Positions 8,377 through 16,922 of a stretch of DNA of 64,000 nucleotides are shown here, in pieces; position 1 is the stretch's first letter, and every line of letters begins with the position of its first letter. The DNA comes from Flavobacteriales bacterium UBA6693 (lineage in GTDB: Bacteria > Bacteroidota > Bacteroidia > Flavobacteriales > Weeksellaceae): assembly GCA_002454815.1 (NCBI GenBank), contig DKJL01000012.1, positions 5,252 through 69,251 of the forward strand, given 5' to 3'. A program made the position numbers and the translations under genes. The notes below the pieces were generated by a model that had not been told where the DNA came from, searched no databases, and saw only the letters and a program-made list of their open reading frames with translations.

Positions 8377-8901
8377 ATGAAAAAAGAAGTAAAAAAGCCC
8401 TCGCAGATAGCAATGCGATTTTTTTATTGGTTTTGTCGTCCAGATTTTCGGGAAGAGATAGAGGGAGATTTAATGGAGCGATACAATAATTATTATATAA
8501 GCTATGGATCCACCAAAGCAAATCGGCTGTTCATGAAAGAGGTTATTTTATTATTTCGCCCATCAATAATTGGAAATTTTAATCATTTATCAAATACAAA
8601 CGCTATGGAAATTATTAATCAAAACAAAAGACTTGTAACTATTTTGGCGATTGCAACAGCAATACTATTTATTCCGCTTATAGCGATGAATCTTACTAAC
8701 GATGTGAATTGGACTCTCTTCGATTTTATCGTTGGAGGCGTTTTATTAGTTGGGACAGGATTAACACTTGAATTTATTTTGAGAAAAATAAAGAAATTAA
8801 AATACAGAATTATTTTTGGTTCAATATTATTCGTTGTCCTTTTTCTTATTTGGGCTGAACTTTCAGTAGGCATTTTTGGAACACCATTCGCAGGCAGCTA
8901 A
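8377..8901 (+). CDS. permease-prefix-domain protein with three membrane helices
   Basis: 174 aa. Residues 1-75 resemble the short prefix domain at the N-terminus of Bacteroidetes MacB/FtsX-type permeases (MRFFYWFCRPDFREEIEGDL, then RYNNYY and FMKEVILLFRPS). In full-length relatives this leads into an FtsX permease of about 800 aa. Here it is followed only by three hydrophobic segments (about 87-105, 113-132, 143-167). It is either a domain-swapped small membrane protein or a truncated permease. It starts one base after padR. Function unknown. Confidence 0.6.
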   Translation: MKKEVKKPSQIAMRFFYWFCRPDFREEIEGDLMERYNNYYISYGSTKANRLFMKEVILLFRPSIIGNFNHLSNTNAMEIINQNKRLVTILAIATAILFIPLIAMNLTNDVNWTLFDFIVGGVLLVGTGLTLEFILRKIKKLKYRIIFGSILFVVLFLIWAELSVGIFGTPFAGS

Positions 8902-8911
8902 AAATTTGCGC

Positions 8912-9093
8912 ACAACAACGTATATGCTCCATAACTAAATAGTTACTGATCTAAAGTTAGTCGATAAATCGCATAATTGCCAAATTTTTAAATTTGGCTT
9001 TTGTACTGTTAACAAGATTTTAAAAAATCGGCTTGTGTCAAACGTATACATAGTACCTTTTTGCACGGCATGAGCCATATACCCAACCGTTAC
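8912..9093 (+). repeat. attC-like long inverted repeat after the padR pair
   Basis: The left end ACAACAACGTATATGCTC and the right end GAGCCATATAC...CCGTTA form an imperfect inverted repeat (GTATATGCTC at 8920-8929, GAGCCATATAC at 9072-9082) around a 140-nt centre. The end motifs (AAC...GTATA and TATAC...ACCGTTA) recur in the element at 20636-20763. This resembles integron attC sites, placed at the 3' end of a gene as in a cassette. No integrase is in the window. Confidence 0.45.
8979..9002 (+). terminator. terminator-like palindrome inside the attC-like element
   Basis: GCCAAATTT pairs with AAATTTGGC across a two-base loop, followed by TTTT. It probably ends the padR/permease-prefix transcript. 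Confidence 0.55.
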
Positions 9094-9201
9094 CCACAAG
9101 CTAATAAACAAACCATTACACCAAAATTGTTTCTTTTTCGCAAAACTATATCGAATAAAAGATAATCAATGTCAATTGAGAAGGAATGGATAATTAAAAT
9201 A

Positions 9202-9223
9202 TTAATCGTAATATTGCGATTAA
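9202..9223 (+). promoter_or_regulatory. ArsR operator candidate
   Basis: A 22-bp palindrome: TTAATCG (9202-9208) and CGATTAA (9217-9223) around an AATATT core, with one mismatched base pair. It lies 20 bp before arsR, where an ArsR dimer would repress until arsenite binds. Confidence 0.65.
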
Positions 9224-9243
9224 GCAATGAGTAAATATAAAAT

Positions 9244-9552
9244 ATGTATACAGACCAAGAGAAAGAAATCGCTTTATTCGCAAAAGTCTTCGGACACCCT
9301 GCTCGAGTAGCTATTTTACAACAGTTATTTAAGGCTGACGCTTGCTATTGCGGAGATTTATCCGATGAAATTGGTCTTGCCCAGCCTACTATATCACAAC
9401 ATTTAAAAGAGTTAAAAACCATGGGACTAATCAAAGGAACAGTGGAAGGCGTCAAAGTCTGTTATTGTATAGACACTGAAAACTGGACTAAAATGAAGAG
9501 GTTAATGCATCAGTTTTTAGATCAGGACATTCCTAAAGAAGATTGCTGCTAA
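9244..9552 (+). CDS. arsR: ArsR family arsenite-responsive repressor
   Basis: 102 aa winged-helix protein. HTH region SDEIGLAQPTISQHLKELKTMGLI; metalloid site just before it in DACYCGDL (CxC, comparable to ELCVCDL of E. coli ArsR); extra cysteines at VCYCI and the C-terminal CC. First gene of an arsenic operon with a DUF6428-like gene and acr3, and preceded by a palindromic operator. Confidence 0.9.
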   Translation: MYTDQEKEIALFAKVFGHPARVAILQQLFKADACYCGDLSDEIGLAQPTISQHLKELKTMGLIKGTVEGVKVCYCIDTENWTKMKRLMHQFLDQDIPKEDCC

Positions 9553-9605
9553 ATTTTTTTTTACCCTATCAATCGCTGCATCTCAACGAACAAATACCTG
9601 TAAAA

Positions 9606-10073
9606 ATGAAACTGTCAGAAATTAAAAACAAATTAAATACATTGGATAAAATCGCTTTCCAGTTACCGACCGGGGAATTAGTACCCAGCCATTTTCACGT
9701 AACAGAAATTGGAAAGATCACAAAGCATTTCATTGATTGTGGCGGAACCGTAAGAAATGAGGAAGTAGTAAATTTTCAACTTTGGAACACCGATGATTAT
9801 GACCACAGACTGCATCCAGAAAAATTATTAAGCATCATCGAACTGTCTGAAAAGGTTTTAAATATAGGTGATTTAGAGATCGAAGTAGAATATCAGGCAG
9901 ATACGATCGGAAAGTTCGGGCTTGATTTTGACGGTAAAAACTTTTTGCTGACCAATAAACAAACCGATTGTTTGGCGAAAGACAAATGTGGGATACCTGA
10001 AGAAAAACCAAAAGTTAAACGGTCGGAACTGAATATCAAATCTTCCTGTACGCCCGGCGATGGCTGTTGCTAA
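9606..10073 (+). CDS. DUF6428-like arsenic-operon protein
   Basis: 155 aa from ATG 9606; the open frame begins at 9543 but that part overlaps arsR and looks non-coding. It begins MKLSEIKNKLNTLDKIAFQLPTGE and has PSHFHVTEIG with a possible metal-binding HFH, DCGGTVRNEEVVNFQLW, and a Cys-rich C-terminus (CLAKDKCGIPEE, then SSCTPGDGCC). I recognise it as the small protein common between arsR and arsC/acr3 in Flavobacteria. Its biochemical role is not established; the cysteines suggest metalloid handling. Confidence 0.65.
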   Translation: MKLSEIKNKLNTLDKIAFQLPTGELVPSHFHVTEIGKITKHFIDCGGTVRNEEVVNFQLWNTDDYDHRLHPEKLLSIIELSEKVLNIGDLEIEVEYQADTIGKFGLDFDGKNFLLTNKQTDCLAKDKCGIPEEKPKVKRSELNIKSSCTPGDGCC

Positions 10074-10169
10074 ATGAACACACCACAAGAGGCAAAAGAA
10101 CATCAAGGATATAGTCTGCAGACCGTATGGGAATACAGTACGTATTCTTTCAGATAATATATCAGCAAC

Positions 10170-11216
10170 ATGGCAACAAAAAAAATAAGTTTTCTTAATA
10201 AATATTTAACGCTTTGGATTTTTATTGCGATGCTCGCGGGCGTGGGAATCGGATACTTCTCTCCAACTTTTCCAGGTTTTATTGATTCAATGAGTCGAGG
10301 CACCACCAACATTCCCATCGCCATAGGATTAATCTTAATGATGTATCCTCCTTTGGCTAAAGTAAATTACAAACTTCTGCCAAAAGTTTTTAAAAACACG
10401 AAGATCCTTTCTATTTCACTTATTCTAAACTGGATCATTGCTCCCATTTTAATGTTTGTTTTGGCCATTACTTTTTTACGGGATTATCCGGAGTATATGG
10501 TAGGCGTTATTTTAATTGGCTTGGCGCGCTGTATCGCCATGGTTTTGGTTTGGAACGACCTTGCGGAAGGAGATAGCGAATATGGAGCAGGTTTGGTCGC
10601 GCTAAATAGTATTTTCCAGGTTTTTGCCTATAGTTTCTATGCCTGGATTTTTATAACGGTTCTTCCACCCTACTTCGGATTCCAAGGGGCTATTGTCAAT
10701 ATCTCAATTGGTACGGTGGCAGAGAGTGTCGCCATCTATTTGGGACTGCCCTTTTTACTGGGAATGTTAAGCCGAGTGGTTTTGGTAAGGCTAAAAGGAG
10801 AAAAGTGGTACACAGAAAATTTTATTCCTGCCATTTCACCAATAACGCTTATTGCGTTATTATTTACCATTGTCATTATGTTCTCGCTGAAAGGTGAGTT
10901 AATTGTTCAAATTCCAATGGATGTTTTAATTATTGCAGTTCCTTTAATAGTGTATTTTAGTTTAATGTTTGTCATTAGTTTTTTCTTTACTAAAGCACTG
11001 GGAGCTTCCTATAAGGAAAATGCAGCCGTCTCATTTACAGCAGCAGGAAATAACTTTGAGTTGGCCATTGCTGTTGCTATAGCAGTATTTGGATTAAATT
11101 CCGGACAGGCTTTTGCGGGTGTCGTTGGACCATTGGTTGAAGTTCCGGTTCTTATCCTTTTAGTACGAGTTTCATTTTGGTTAAAGAAAAAATATTATGA
11201 CAAAGTCAACGTTTGA
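10170..11216 (+). CDS. acr3: ACR3 family arsenite efflux transporter
   Basis: 348 aa with ten predicted membrane segments. Family landmarks: FLNKYLTLWIF at the N-terminus, MMYPPLAKVNY, and GLARCIAMVLVWNDLA with the essential Cys in helix 4. The later conserved region KENAAVSFTAAGNNFELAIAVAIA is also intact. It exports As(III) across the inner membrane. No arsC reductase gene lies between it and the DUF6428-like gene, although 96 bp of non-coding sequence is there. Confidence 0.95.
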   Translation: MATKKISFLNKYLTLWIFIAMLAGVGIGYFSPTFPGFIDSMSRGTTNIPIAIGLILMMYPPLAKVNYKLLPKVFKNTKILSISLILNWIIAPILMFVLAITFLRDYPEYMVGVILIGLARCIAMVLVWNDLAEGDSEYGAGLVALNSIFQVFAYSFYAWIFITVLPPYFGFQGAIVNISIGTVAESVAIYLGLPFLLGMLSRVVLVRLKGEKWYTENFIPAISPITLIALLFTIVIMFSLKGELIVQIPMDVLIIAVPLIVYFSLMFVISFFFTKALGASYKENAAVSFTAAGNNFELAIAVAIAVFGLNSGQAFAGVVGPLVEVPVLILLVRVSFWLKKKYYDKVNV

Positions 11217-11300
11217 TGACGCATTAAAGAAAGCCCGCCTACGCCCATACTCTACGATTGAGCGTAACTTAAAAAAGTGTTCAACACCAAGTAAACATTT

Positions 11301-11788
11301 ATGTCAGAAATAAAAACAAAACAGACCAATGCAAATGTGGAAGATTTTATCAACACATTTGCCAATACCGAACAAAAGCGAAAAGACAGTTTTGAATTAT
11401 TGAAAATAATGCAGGACTTTACAGGATTCGAACCCAAAATGTAGGGGCCAGGTATCATCGGTTTTGGGCAATACCATTACAAATCTGAAAAAAGCAGACA
11501 GGAAGCAGATTGGCCATTGGTGGGCTTTTTTCCACGCAAAGCAACTATTTCATTGTATATTTACTCCGGCTGTTCCGGTCAGGAGGAGCTGCTAAAAGAA
11601 TTGGGGAAATTTAAAATGGGAAAGGGCTGTATTTATGTCAAAAAACTTTCCGATATCAATGAGGAAACGCTTAAAAAAATGATGAAATCAACTATTGACT
11701 TCCTACAGGCAAAATACAGTTAACAGAAATAGACCAGGCAATAAAAAATGATGGAAAGACTTTAGAAAAACGTAAAAAGAAACAATGA
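11301..11788 (+). pseudogene. broken DUF1801-like gene (amber stop at codon 48, probable frameshift near the 3' end)
   Basis: In one frame 11301-11723 reads as a 140-aa protein interrupted only by TAG at 11442-11444. The upstream part is MSEIKTKQTNANVEDFINT...FTGFEPKM; the downstream part resumes GPGIIGFGQYHYKSE and PLVGFFPRK. Relatives have Trp (TGG) at the stop position, so one base change explains it. Near 11720 a shift to another frame would continue as a lysine-rich tail to a TGA at 11786-11788 overlapping the next gene's ATG, suggesting the ancestral end. The downstream part alone could be made as a 68-aa fragment. Confidence 0.65.
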
Positions 11789-12270
11789 AAAACATAAGAA
11801 TTGAAATAAAATGGGCAATCATTTTCTCAGTTGTAGGATTACTTTGGATGCTATTGGAAAAACTCAGTGGACTTCACAGCACTTACATTGACTACCATCT
11901 TTACTTGACAAACCTCTTCGCCATTCCTGCCATTATCGTGATGGTTCTGGCCCTGAAAGACAAAAAGAAAAATTTCTACAACGGACAAATGACCTATAAA
12001 CAAGGATTAATTTCAGGTATTGTATTGTCAATAATTATTGCCGTGATCAGTCCGTTAACCCAATGGATCACCTCGTATATGATCTCGCCAGAATATTTCC
12101 CCAATGTTATCAAACGTTCCGTGGAATTAGGCTACTACAGCAGCACGGAAGAAGCTCAGGCAAATTTCAATTATAAAAATTATGCAATACAAGGCGCAAT
12201 CGGAGCATTGATAATGGGTGTTTTAACCACAACAGTTGCTATGATTTTAATACGAACAAAAAACAAGTAA
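11785..12270 (+). CDS. DUF4199 domain membrane protein
   Basis: 161 aa with four hydrophobic segments (about 10-26, 43-58, 75-95, 134-155). The pattern MKNIRIEIKWAIIFSVVGLLWM ... GQMTYKQGLISGIVLSIIIAVISPL fits the DUF4199 family of Bacteroidetes. Function unknown. It lies downstream of the arsenic genes and the DUF1801 remnant, two bases before the SRPBCC gene, so the last two form one transcript. Confidence 0.75.
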   Translation: MKNIRIEIKWAIIFSVVGLLWMLLEKLSGLHSTYIDYHLYLTNLFAIPAIIVMVLALKDKKKNFYNGQMTYKQGLISGIVLSIIIAVISPLTQWITSYMISPEYFPNVIKRSVELGYYSSTEEAQANFNYKNYAIQGAIGALIMGVLTTTVAMILIRTKNK

Positions 12271-12272
12271 AA

Positions 12273-12713
12273 ATGCAAAATCTTACATTCAAGATCAGAA
12301 TAAATGCTTCCCCGGAAAAAGTATGGAAACACCTTTGGGAATTGGAAAATTACACAAAGTGGAATTCCGTTTTTGGCGAAGGTAATTACTACAAGACAGA
12401 CCGTTTTGAACAGGGCAATAAGATACATTTACTCACACCCAACGGAGACGGAATGTACAGTATTTTAGACAAAATTGTAGAAAACGAACTATTGGTTTTT
12501 AGACATTTGGGAGAACTTAAAAACTTTGAAGAACAACCCATTGATGCAAATACCGAAGAATGGACAAATGCTTTAGAAAGCTACGAATTAAAACCATTAG
12601 GGAACGAAACAGAACTCGTGGTACGGGTTGATACCCTGGAACAATACGTTGACCATATGAACAAAGCATTTCCATTGGCCTTACAAGAATTGAAAATATC
12701 GGCAAATTATTAA
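12273..12713 (+). CDS. SRPBCC (AHSA1/START-like) domain protein
   Basis: 146 aa, single domain: FKIRINASPEKVWKHLWELENYTKWNSVFGEG is the classic first strand and helix of Bet v1/AHSA1 folds, ending in the long C-terminal helix. It binds an unknown hydrophobic ligand. Two bases separate it from the DUF4199 gene. It is the last gene before the putative tracrRNA. Confidence 0.75.
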   Translation: MQNLTFKIRINASPEKVWKHLWELENYTKWNSVFGEGNYYKTDRFEQGNKIHLLTPNGDGMYSILDKIVENELLVFRHLGELKNFEEQPIDANTEEWTNALESYELKPLGNETELVVRVDTLEQYVDHMNKAFPLALQELKISANY

Positions 12714-12837
12714 ACATCAGCTATGAAAATTCTATCTTCGAAAAAGCGCGATAGGCTTATTATAGTTCCCCCCAAAGTTTGGACAGTGAATCGTAAAAGT
12801 TAAGTTTGATTTTGTTTGTTTTGTGACTAGCATTTTT

Positions 12838-12958
12838 ACAAATTTCCACATAGGAAAAATCCCTTCAAAAATTTTTCCGTGTAGTGTGGGAAGGTGAAAC
12901 ACTGTGTGAATATTAATTATTGCTTTCAAAAATCATTATCTTCGGGACGAAGAACAAC
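12838..12958 (-). ncRNA. candidate tracrRNA (type II-C) with full-length anti-repeat
   Basis: The plus strand at 12919-12958 matches the last 40 nt of the CRISPR repeat at 20774-21129 with one mismatch. Read on the minus strand it is an anti-repeat: GAAAGCAA can pair with TTGCTTTC of the crRNA (8 bp), then a one-sided 9-nt bulge TAATTAATA, then TTCACA pairs with TGTGAA (6 bp). The 3' side holds a long hairpin (12846-12889: CCACA/TGTGG plus GGAAAAAT/ATTTTTCC). A near -7 box (GATTTTTG, 12934-12927) with TTG 20 nt upstream lies within the anti-repeat. Ends are uncertain; a decayed CRISPR repeat is the alternative. Confidence 0.55.
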
Positions 12959-12988
12959 ATAAAAATACGCGAGTTGTATGCCATGCTG

Positions 12989-13004
12989 AAAAAGCCAACC
13001 GCAC
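12989..13004 (+). repeat. 16-nt repeat, left copy, flanking the R-M operon
   Basis: AAAAAGCCAACCGCAC is identical to 20557-20572 beyond the operon. The left copy begins exactly 30 nt after the repeat-like sequence at 12958. It may be a dispersed extragenic repeat rather than an insertion footprint. Confidence 0.6.
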
Positions 13005-13103
13005 AAATAGCACATTTTTTTTTTGCCGAAACACAGGCAAACGCTGAAAAACCAAAAGAGCTATTTTTTAGCCAACGCTCGACAGAAATAGAAACTGAAT
13101 TGA

Positions 13104-15482
13104 ATGAATAAAAAAGACTTATCAGAATCAGACATAAAAGCAAAGTTTATCACTCCTGCGATATTGAATTCAGGTTGGGACGAACAGACTCAGTTAGGTC
13201 GTGAAATTTTCTTCACTGACGGGCGAATCTATGTGAAAGGAAAACTGACTGCCAGAGGAAAGCGAAAATTTGCTGACTACATTCTGTTTTATAAACCTAA
13301 TGTTCCGATTGCAGTAATTGAGGCAAAAGACAATAAGCATTCTGTTAAAGGCGGAATTCAACAAGCACTTGGATACGGAAATACTTTGGACATTCCTTTT
13401 GTGTTCAGTAGCAACGGAGACGGATTTTATTTTCACGACAAAACCGCCACAGAAGGAGAAATTGAAAAAGAAATTTCATTAGATGAATTTCCAAGCCCGC
13501 AAGAATTATGGACTAAATACAAGAAGTACAAAGGAATTGAAACACCAGAAGTTGAAGAGATAGTTTCGCAGGATTACTTTCAAGATGGTTCTGGACGTTC
13601 ACCGAGATATTACCAACAAAACGCGGTAAACAGAACCATTGAAGCAGTTGCAAAGAAACAACAGCGAATCATTTTGGTAATGGCAACTGGAACAGGAAAA
13701 ACCTACACAGCTTTCCAAATCATTTACCGACTTTGGAAAAGTGGAGCTAAAAAACGGATTTTATTCTTGGCAGACAGAACTGCTTTAATCGACCAAACCG
13801 CCAGAGGTGATTTCAGGCATTTCAAAGACGCTTTGACCATTATCAAAAATAAAAAAATTGATACGGCTTACAATGTCTATTTAGCACTTTATCAAGGACT
13901 TTCTGACAGCAAAGGTGCTGATGCTTACAAACAATTTAGTCGTGAGTTTTTCGACTTGGTAATTATTGACGAGTGCCACAGAGGAAGTGCAAAAGAAGAC
14001 AGCAAGTGGCGAGAAATTCTGGAATACTTCAACACAGCAACACATATAGGACTTACAGCAACTCCAAAAGAAACAACAGAAGTTTCAAATACGGAATACT
14101 TTGGAGAACCGATTTACACCTACTCCCTTAAACAAGGAATTGATGATGGTTTCTTAGCTCCATACAAAGTTGTTAAAGTTACTTTGGATATTGATGCCGA
14201 AGGTTGGCGACCACCAAAAGGATATTTGGATAAAGACGGCAATCCTGTTGAAGATAGAATTTACAACCGAACAGATTTTGACAAAAACATAGTTGTAGAA
14301 GAACGCAGAAAAATTGTAGCTGCAAAAATTACCGAGTTTCTAAAAGGATACGACCGATTTGCAAAAACTATCGTTTTCTGCATAGACATTGAACACGCAG
14401 AAGGAATGCGAACCGCATTGGCTAACGCCAATGCTGATTTATTTGCTAAAAACAGCAAGTACATTATGCAAATTACTGGCGATAATGAGGAAGGAAAACG
14501 AGAGTTAGACAACTTTATCAATCCAAGTGAAACCTACCCTGTTATTGCCACTACTTCAAAATTGATGACAACAGGTGTTGATGCTCAAACATGTAAATTG
14601 ATTGTACTGGATAGCAATATTGGTTCTATGACCGAATTCAAACAGATAATTGGTAGAGGCACAAGAATTAATGAGGAATACGGCAAAACCTATTTTACCA
14701 TTATGGATTTCAGAAATGTTACCAATCTTTTTGCCGACCCTGATTTTGATGGCGACCCAGTAATGATAAAAGATGTTGGCGAAGAAGAAGACCTTTCAGG
14801 AACGGAAGAAGAAACAACCGAAGCACCAATTATTGATGTGGATGGTGAGGAAGTAGATTTCCCTGAACCACCTGAATATCCTGAAATTACTGGAGGTGGT
14901 GAAATTGTGGAAGAACCAAGAGTAAAAATTCGAGTTGATGGTGTACAGGTGAGAATCGTAAACGAAAGAGTACAGTATTTAGGCTCTGACGGTAAAATCA
15001 TTACTGAATCTTTAAAAGACTACACTAAAAACAGCGTCACCAAACAATACAAAACTTTAGAAGAATTCTTAAACACTTGGACCAATGCCGACAAGAAAAA
15101 AGCCATTGTGCAAGAACTTGAAGAACAAGGCGTTTTCTTTGAAGCCTTACAAGAAGAAGTAGGCAAAGAGTTTGACCTTTTCGATTTGATTTGTCATGTT
15201 GCTTTTGAATCAAAACCACTAACAAGAAAAGAAAGAGCTGACAACGTAAAAAAACGGAATTACTTTACCAAATATGGCGAACAAGCCCAATTGGTATTAA
15301 ACAACCTATTAGATAAGTATGCCCAAGACGGCTTAATTACCATAGAAAGCACGGAAGTATTGAAACTTGACCCGTTAAATAAATTGGGTACTCCTCTTGA
15401 ATTGGTGAAAGCCTTTGGAGGCAAACCGCAATACTTAAAAGCGATTAAAGAATTAGAACAAGAACTATACAAAATAGCATAA
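13104..15482 (+). CDS. hsdR: type I restriction enzyme subunit R
   Basis: 792 aa, the shorter EcoEI-like class. The N-terminal nuclease domain shows D58 and E73-A-K75 (FADY ... VIEAKD), the PD-(D/E)xK pattern. SF2 translocase motifs: ATGTGKT at 194-200, DECH at 289-292, GLTATP at 316-321, and QIIGRGTR as motif VI. An acidic linker (GEEEDLSGTEEE) precedes the C-terminal domain that docks to the methylase. It cleaves unmethylated DNA after translocation. It ends directly against hsdM. Lower GC than the neighbouring housekeeping genes. Confidence 0.95.
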   Translation: MNKKDLSESDIKAKFITPAILNSGWDEQTQLGREIFFTDGRIYVKGKLTARGKRKFADYILFYKPNVPIAVIEAKDNKHSVKGGIQQALGYGNTLDIPFVFSSNGDGFYFHDKTATEGEIEKEISLDEFPSPQELWTKYKKYKGIETPEVEEIVSQDYFQDGSGRSPRYYQQNAVNRTIEAVAKKQQRIILVMATGTGKTYTAFQIIYRLWKSGAKKRILFLADRTALIDQTARGDFRHFKDALTIIKNKKIDTAYNVYLALYQGLSDSKGADAYKQFSREFFDLVIIDECHRGSAKEDSKWREILEYFNTATHIGLTATPKETTEVSNTEYFGEPIYTYSLKQGIDDGFLAPYKVVKVTLDIDAEGWRPPKGYLDKDGNPVEDRIYNRTDFDKNIVVEERRKIVAAKITEFLKGYDRFAKTIVFCIDIEHAEGMRTALANANADLFAKNSKYIMQITGDNEEGKRELDNFINPSETYPVIATTSKLMTTGVDAQTCKLIVLDSNIGSMTEFKQIIGRGTRINEEYGKTYFTIMDFRNVTNLFADPDFDGDPVMIKDVGEEEDLSGTEEETTEAPIIDVDGEEVDFPEPPEYPEITGGGEIVEEPRVKIRVDGVQVRIVNERVQYLGSDGKIITESLKDYTKNSVTKQYKTLEEFLNTWTNADKKKAIVQELEEQGVFFEALQEEVGKEFDLFDLICHVAFESKPLTRKERADNVKKRNYFTKYGEQAQLVLNNLLDKYAQDGLITIESTEVLKLDPLNKLGTPLELVKAFGGKPQYLKAIKELEQELYKIA

Positions 15483-16922
15483 ATGGCAAACATTGGAGCG
15501 GTAATCAGCAGCATACGTAACATCATGAGGCAAGACAGAGGAATCTCTGGAGATGCGCAAAGATTAGAGCAATTGGGCTGGATGTTGTTTCTGAAAATTA
15601 TTGATGATAAAGACCAGGAATTAGAAATAACCAAAGACGCTTATGTTTCGGTAATTCCAGAGAAATTTCAATGGAGAAGTTGGGCAACAGACACGGAAGG
15701 AATTACAGGTGATGAACTCTTAGAATTTATTGATAGCAATGCCCAAGACAATAAAGGTTTGTTTGCAACGCTTCGTGAACTAACAAGTATTACCAATCCG
15801 AAAAGAGCAGCCATAGTAAAAGAGGTTTTTGAAGGCTCTAACAACTACATGAAATCGGGTTATGAAATGCGTAAAGTCATTAACAAACTGAATGAAGTTG
15901 ACTTTAATAATTCGGAAGACAAACATATATTTGGCGATATATACGAAAGCATTTTAGTAGAACTGCGCGATGCAGGAAACAAAGGCGAATACTATACACC
16001 AAGAGCTGTAACGCAGTTAATGACCCAAATGATTGATCCCAAATTGGGCGAAAAAGTGTTGGACCCTGCGGCTGGAACAGGAGGCTTCCTAACCGCTGCC
16101 ATTGACCATGTGCGGGAAAATTATGTACGTACCGTAGATGATGAGCGGCAACTGCAAAAAAGCATTACGGGTTGGGAATTTAAACCCGTTGCGTATGTAT
16201 TGGGCTTAACCAATTTGATACTGCACGAAATGGATATTCCAGACTATCATTACATGGATAGTTTAAAAAAGGAATACAACAGCATTGGTGCAAAAGACCG
16301 GGTGGATGTTATTTTGGCAAATCCACCTTTTGGGGCAAGTATTGCTGATGGCGTAGAAACCAACTTTCCTGCGACCTATCGCTGTAAGGAATCTGCCGAT
16401 TTGTTTGTGATTTTAATGCTACAACTCTTAAAACCAAAAGGACGTTGGGCAATCGTATTGCCTGATGGTTCTATTACGGGTGATGGTGTAAAAGCAAGAA
16501 TACGAGAAAAACTATTGACCGATTGTAATTTGCACACGATTATTCGTTTACCACAAAGTACCTTCTTCCCTGCTACCGTAAGCACCAATTTGTTGTTTTT
16601 TGAGAAAGGTAGCAAAACCAATGACATTTGGTATTACGAACATAAATTGCCCGAAGGACAAAAGTCCTATTCCAAAACCAAACCCATTCAATTCAGCGAA
16701 TTCCAACCCATTATAGATTGGTGGAACGACAGAAATGAAAATGAGCAAGCTTGGAAAGTAAATGTAAACGATTTAAAAGATTGGGATTTGGATGTAAAGA
16801 ATCCTAATGTTGAGGAAGAGGAAGAATTGAAATCTTCTGATGAAATAATCACTCTTTTATCTAAGTCTTTTTCAAAATCAAATGAGATTGCATTATCAAT
16901 AAAAGAATCGATAAATGGGTGA
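15483..16922 (+). CDS. hsdM: type I modification methylase subunit M (N6-adenine)
   Basis: 479 aa. An N-terminal helical HsdM domain (IGAVISSIRNIMRQDRG...LGWMLFLKII) precedes the methylase fold with SAM motif I DPAAGTGGF (194-202) and catalytic motif IV NPPF (280-283). GEYYTPR is the usual lead into motif I. Its ATG follows the hsdR stop with no gap, and it overlaps hsdS by 8 bp (ATGGGTGA), so the three proteins are translationally coupled. Confidence 0.96.
   Translation: MANIGAVISSIRNIMRQDRGISGDAQRLEQLGWMLFLKIIDDKDQELEITKDAYVSVIPEKFQWRSWATDTEGITGDELLEFIDSNAQDNKGLFATLRELTSITNPKRAAIVKEVFEGSNNYMKSGYEMRKVINKLNEVDFNNSEDKHIFGDIYESILVELRDAGNKGEYYTPRAVTQLMTQMIDPKLGEKVLDPAAGTGGFLTAAIDHVRENYVRTVDDERQLQKSITGWEFKPVAYVLGLTNLILHEMDIPDYHYMDSLKKEYNSIGAKDRVDVILANPPFGASIADGVETNFPATYRCKESADLFVILMLQLLKPKGRWAIVLPDGSITGDGVKARIREKLLTDCNLHTIIRLPQSTFFPATVSTNLLFFEKGSKTNDIWYYEHKLPEGQKSYSKTKPIQFSEFQPIIDWWNDRNENEQAWKVNVNDLKDWDLDVKNPNVEEEEELKSSDEIITLLSKSFSKSNEIALSIKESING

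Noticed and set aside
10074..10157. 27-codon frame between the DUF6428-like gene and acr3
   Set aside because: Too short and unlike ArsC or any family I know; probably chance or a remnant.
12959..12988. 30 nt after the left repeat copy as a CRISPR spacer
   Set aside because: The length fits, but the bulged copy looks more like a tracrRNA anti-repeat, and the match to spacer length could be chance.
12920..13111. 63-codon frame on the plus strand across the repeat-like sequence
   Set aside because: Its first residues are just the translation of the CRISPR-type repeat (the same peptide recurs in the array), and the rest is low-complexity non-coding sequence.
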